A DNA stretch of 64,000 nucleotides from Purshia tridentata (Eukaryota; Streptophyta; Magnoliopsida; Rosales; Rosaceae). Location: assembly GCA_003254885.1 (NCBI GenBank), contig QANT01002684.1, forward strand, positions 62,001 through 126,000. Reading direction: 5' to 3'. Each line of letters begins with the position of its first letter. The first letter of the stretch is position 1. Positions 62,301-64,000 of this stretch are shown here, piece by piece. The translations under genes were made by a program, and so were the position numbers. The notes under the pieces are model-generated. The model worked only from the letters and a program-made list of their open reading frames with translations, was not told the DNA's origin and did not search any database.

Positions 62301-64000
62301 TTCGTTTCTAATTTGTATTTGACTTTAGGGTTCACCTTTACCGAAGTAAACTCTGTTAGAGCAAGTGCAAGCAAGGTTACTAGTTGTCACTTCTCATCGG
62401 ATGGAAAATTTATTGCTAGTGGTGGCCATGATAAAAAGGTAAGTGAATGAATGTCTAATTTGCTAAGAACTGATGTGGGGAGTATTCAGTGTTGCTACAT
62501 TTTGACTAATTGATTCTTATGGAACATAAATGCTTAATTTTTTGTTTAATTTTCTTCCCAAAAGTAGTAAGTTCTATTTTTCTTGGTGCTCCTTTAACTT
62601 ATGTAGAGTCTGCTTGATATATGTATGATGCAGGCTGTATTGTGGTCCACTGATACTTTAAAGATAAAAACTATGCTCGAAGAACATTCAGCTTTGATAA
62701 CTGATGTTCGTTTCAGTCCGAGCATGCCACGTCTTGCTACATCTTCATTTGACAAAACTGTCAGGGTCTGGGATGCTGACAATGTTAGTGGAAAATTCTT
62801 CTGTCCTACCCTCATATTGTGCTTAGCTTATACTTTACAGATAACATTTTGTTTCTGAATTTGAAGACTTGGTTTGAGTAATCAAACTAAGTATACTTGC
62901 CTGAAACATAGGATTTTTATATCAATTCCTGTTGAAAATCTCCATTACCCGTGATATTTCCTGTAATCTTGCCATTATCAGTTTATCTGCATGCTGAGAT
63001 AATCCTTTTAAAGTTTCATGGCTCAGGTGCTGAAGTAATATCTTTTTGTATCTTTTCACTATGACATGTAATGAATGTGTTGTAAGAAAACTTAATGATG
63101 TTGTAAATCTGCAGCCTGGTTATTCACTTCGTACCTTTATGGGACATTCTGCCACTGTTGAGTCTTTAGATTTCCACCCAAAGAAAGATGACCTTATCTG
63201 TTCTTGTGATTCCGATGGTGAGATACGCTACTGGAGTATTAACAATGGCAGCTGCGCAAGAGTGTTCAAGGTAAGAATTATGTATATTGGGGCACAGAAG
63301 TTGAGTGGGATGGGGTAGTGCTGGTTCTCAGATTTTTCAAAGTTTGGTAAGTTCTAATATGTTGGAACGTATTAGGGTGGTACGGCACAGGTGAGATTTC
63401 AACCCCGTCTTGGAAGATATCTTGCTGCAGTAGCAGAAAATGTTGTATCTATACTTGATGTGGAGACACAGGCTTGCCGGCATTCATTACAGGTCTGTTT
63501 AACATTTTGTTTCATCATTGTGAGTTAAATTGATTTAATTGATCATGTAATGCTATGTTGTAACATATAATTCTTTCTTGAGTTCTCTCTTCTCAAAAAA
63601 AATTCTTTCTTGAGTTCTCCTGCAACAATGATCCCATTTCCAAGAAAACACATGGGATCCTGCTTGAGTACTGCAACCATTATTATAGCCTCATTACAAG
63701 TTCCTGTATGTTTGAGATGCTTCTTTCACTGGGAAACAGTGATGCTTGGAGGATTAAATACTTCAGTAACTTTGTTCTAGCATATGTATCTGTTGTATTT
63801 AAAACTGATAGTTGTGGTTTGATGTTCCTCCGCACATTCTTGAACAATTTCCTCCTGGTATCATAAAATTTTCATGTATGTTCTCAACTATATTACTTGG
63901 AATGTGGGTTTGAATGTAGGGGCATACTAAGTCTATCCATTCTGTGTGCTGGGATCCAACTGGTGAGTTCCTTGCATCTGTCAGTGAGGACTCTGTCAGA
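58051..64000 (+). CDS. LUG: LEUNIG transcriptional co-repressor, 3' end beyond window
   Basis: Seventeen coding exons: 58051-58082, 58590-58687, 58783-58892, 59117-59539, 59613-59698, 60050-60128, 60209-60284, 60500-60549, 60871-61185, 61313-61510, 61731-61976, 62059-62203, 62329-62438, 62634-62783, 63115-63270, 63376-63492, 63920 to window end; 824 residues so far, against about 931 in Arabidopsis LUG. The N-terminal LUFS domain contains the LisH motif ([20 protein letters not shown]) and [13 protein letters not shown]; then a long poly-Gln region (exon 4), a second Q-rich part (exons 9-10), a basic GRKRKQP nuclear signal, and WD40 repeats from about residue 620 ([31 protein letters not shown]). 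LUG recruits histone deacetylase and Mediator via SEUSS partners to repress targets such as AGAMOUS. Frame is intact throughout. Confidence 0.95.
59141..59373 (+). repeat. CAG/CAA repeat encoding poly-glutamine in LEUNIG
   Basis: Interrupted CAG/CAA codons within exon 4 encode three Gln-rich blocks, the longest of about 25 consecutive Gln. Q-rich tracts are normal in LUG proteins but this one is likely length-variable. In other frames it produces false poly-Ser/Asn and poly-Leu reading frames. Confidence 0.95.

Overview
This is a eudicot plant nuclear DNA window. The genes are intron-rich with GT-AG introns, the spacers are AT-rich and full of microsatellites and small transposon relics, and every recognised protein belongs to a plant family (PDR-type ABCG transporter, clade-type PP2C, CHLOROPLAST VESICULATION, DUF26 receptor kinases, YUCCA, LEUNIG). 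Codon style and gene structure suggest a woody rosid, possibly Rosaceae, but that is inference. No bacterial, viral or organellar segment was seen. Three isolated N bases (6571, 42830, 50456) sit in low-complexity DNA and look like unresolved assembly joins.

Layout. 1-193: the 3' end of a PDR/ABCG transporter (+). 684-3127: a four-exon PP2C phosphatase (-). 5212-5821: a two-exon CHLOROPLAST VESICULATION (CV) gene (+), divergent from the PP2C. From memory, the same neighbours occur in Arabidopsis (At2g25620/At2g25625). 6-13 kb: mostly empty DNA with tandem duplications, MITE-like foldbacks, a Copia-type LTR/primer-binding-site relic and one small gene of unknown function (9172). 13864-14595 and 16729-17262: two intronless genes for related, unrecognised three-pass membrane proteins. 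18662-37745: a tandem array on the minus strand of cysteine-rich receptor-like kinases (CRK, DUF26). It holds three intact genes (684, 687 and about 659 aa), one full-length copy with two frameshifts, three gene fragments, and a wall-associated-kinase-like ectodomain scrap. 37.7-45.7 kb: spacer with repeat elements. 45763-47552: a four-exon YUCCA flavin monooxygenase closest to YUC4 (+). 47.5-58 kb: spacer containing a 405-bp foldback transposon beside a half copy. 58051-64000: LEUNIG co-repressor (+), 17 coding exons seen, cut by the window end at residue 824.

Functionally the genes are separate plant loci, not an operon. The coherent unit is the CRK array, whose members share the exon plan, 3' flanks and upstream modules with TTGACC (W-box core) motifs. 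This fits repeated tandem duplication of a defence-type receptor locus. The least explained items are the paired three-pass membrane proteins, the 9172 gene, and the foldback element family.
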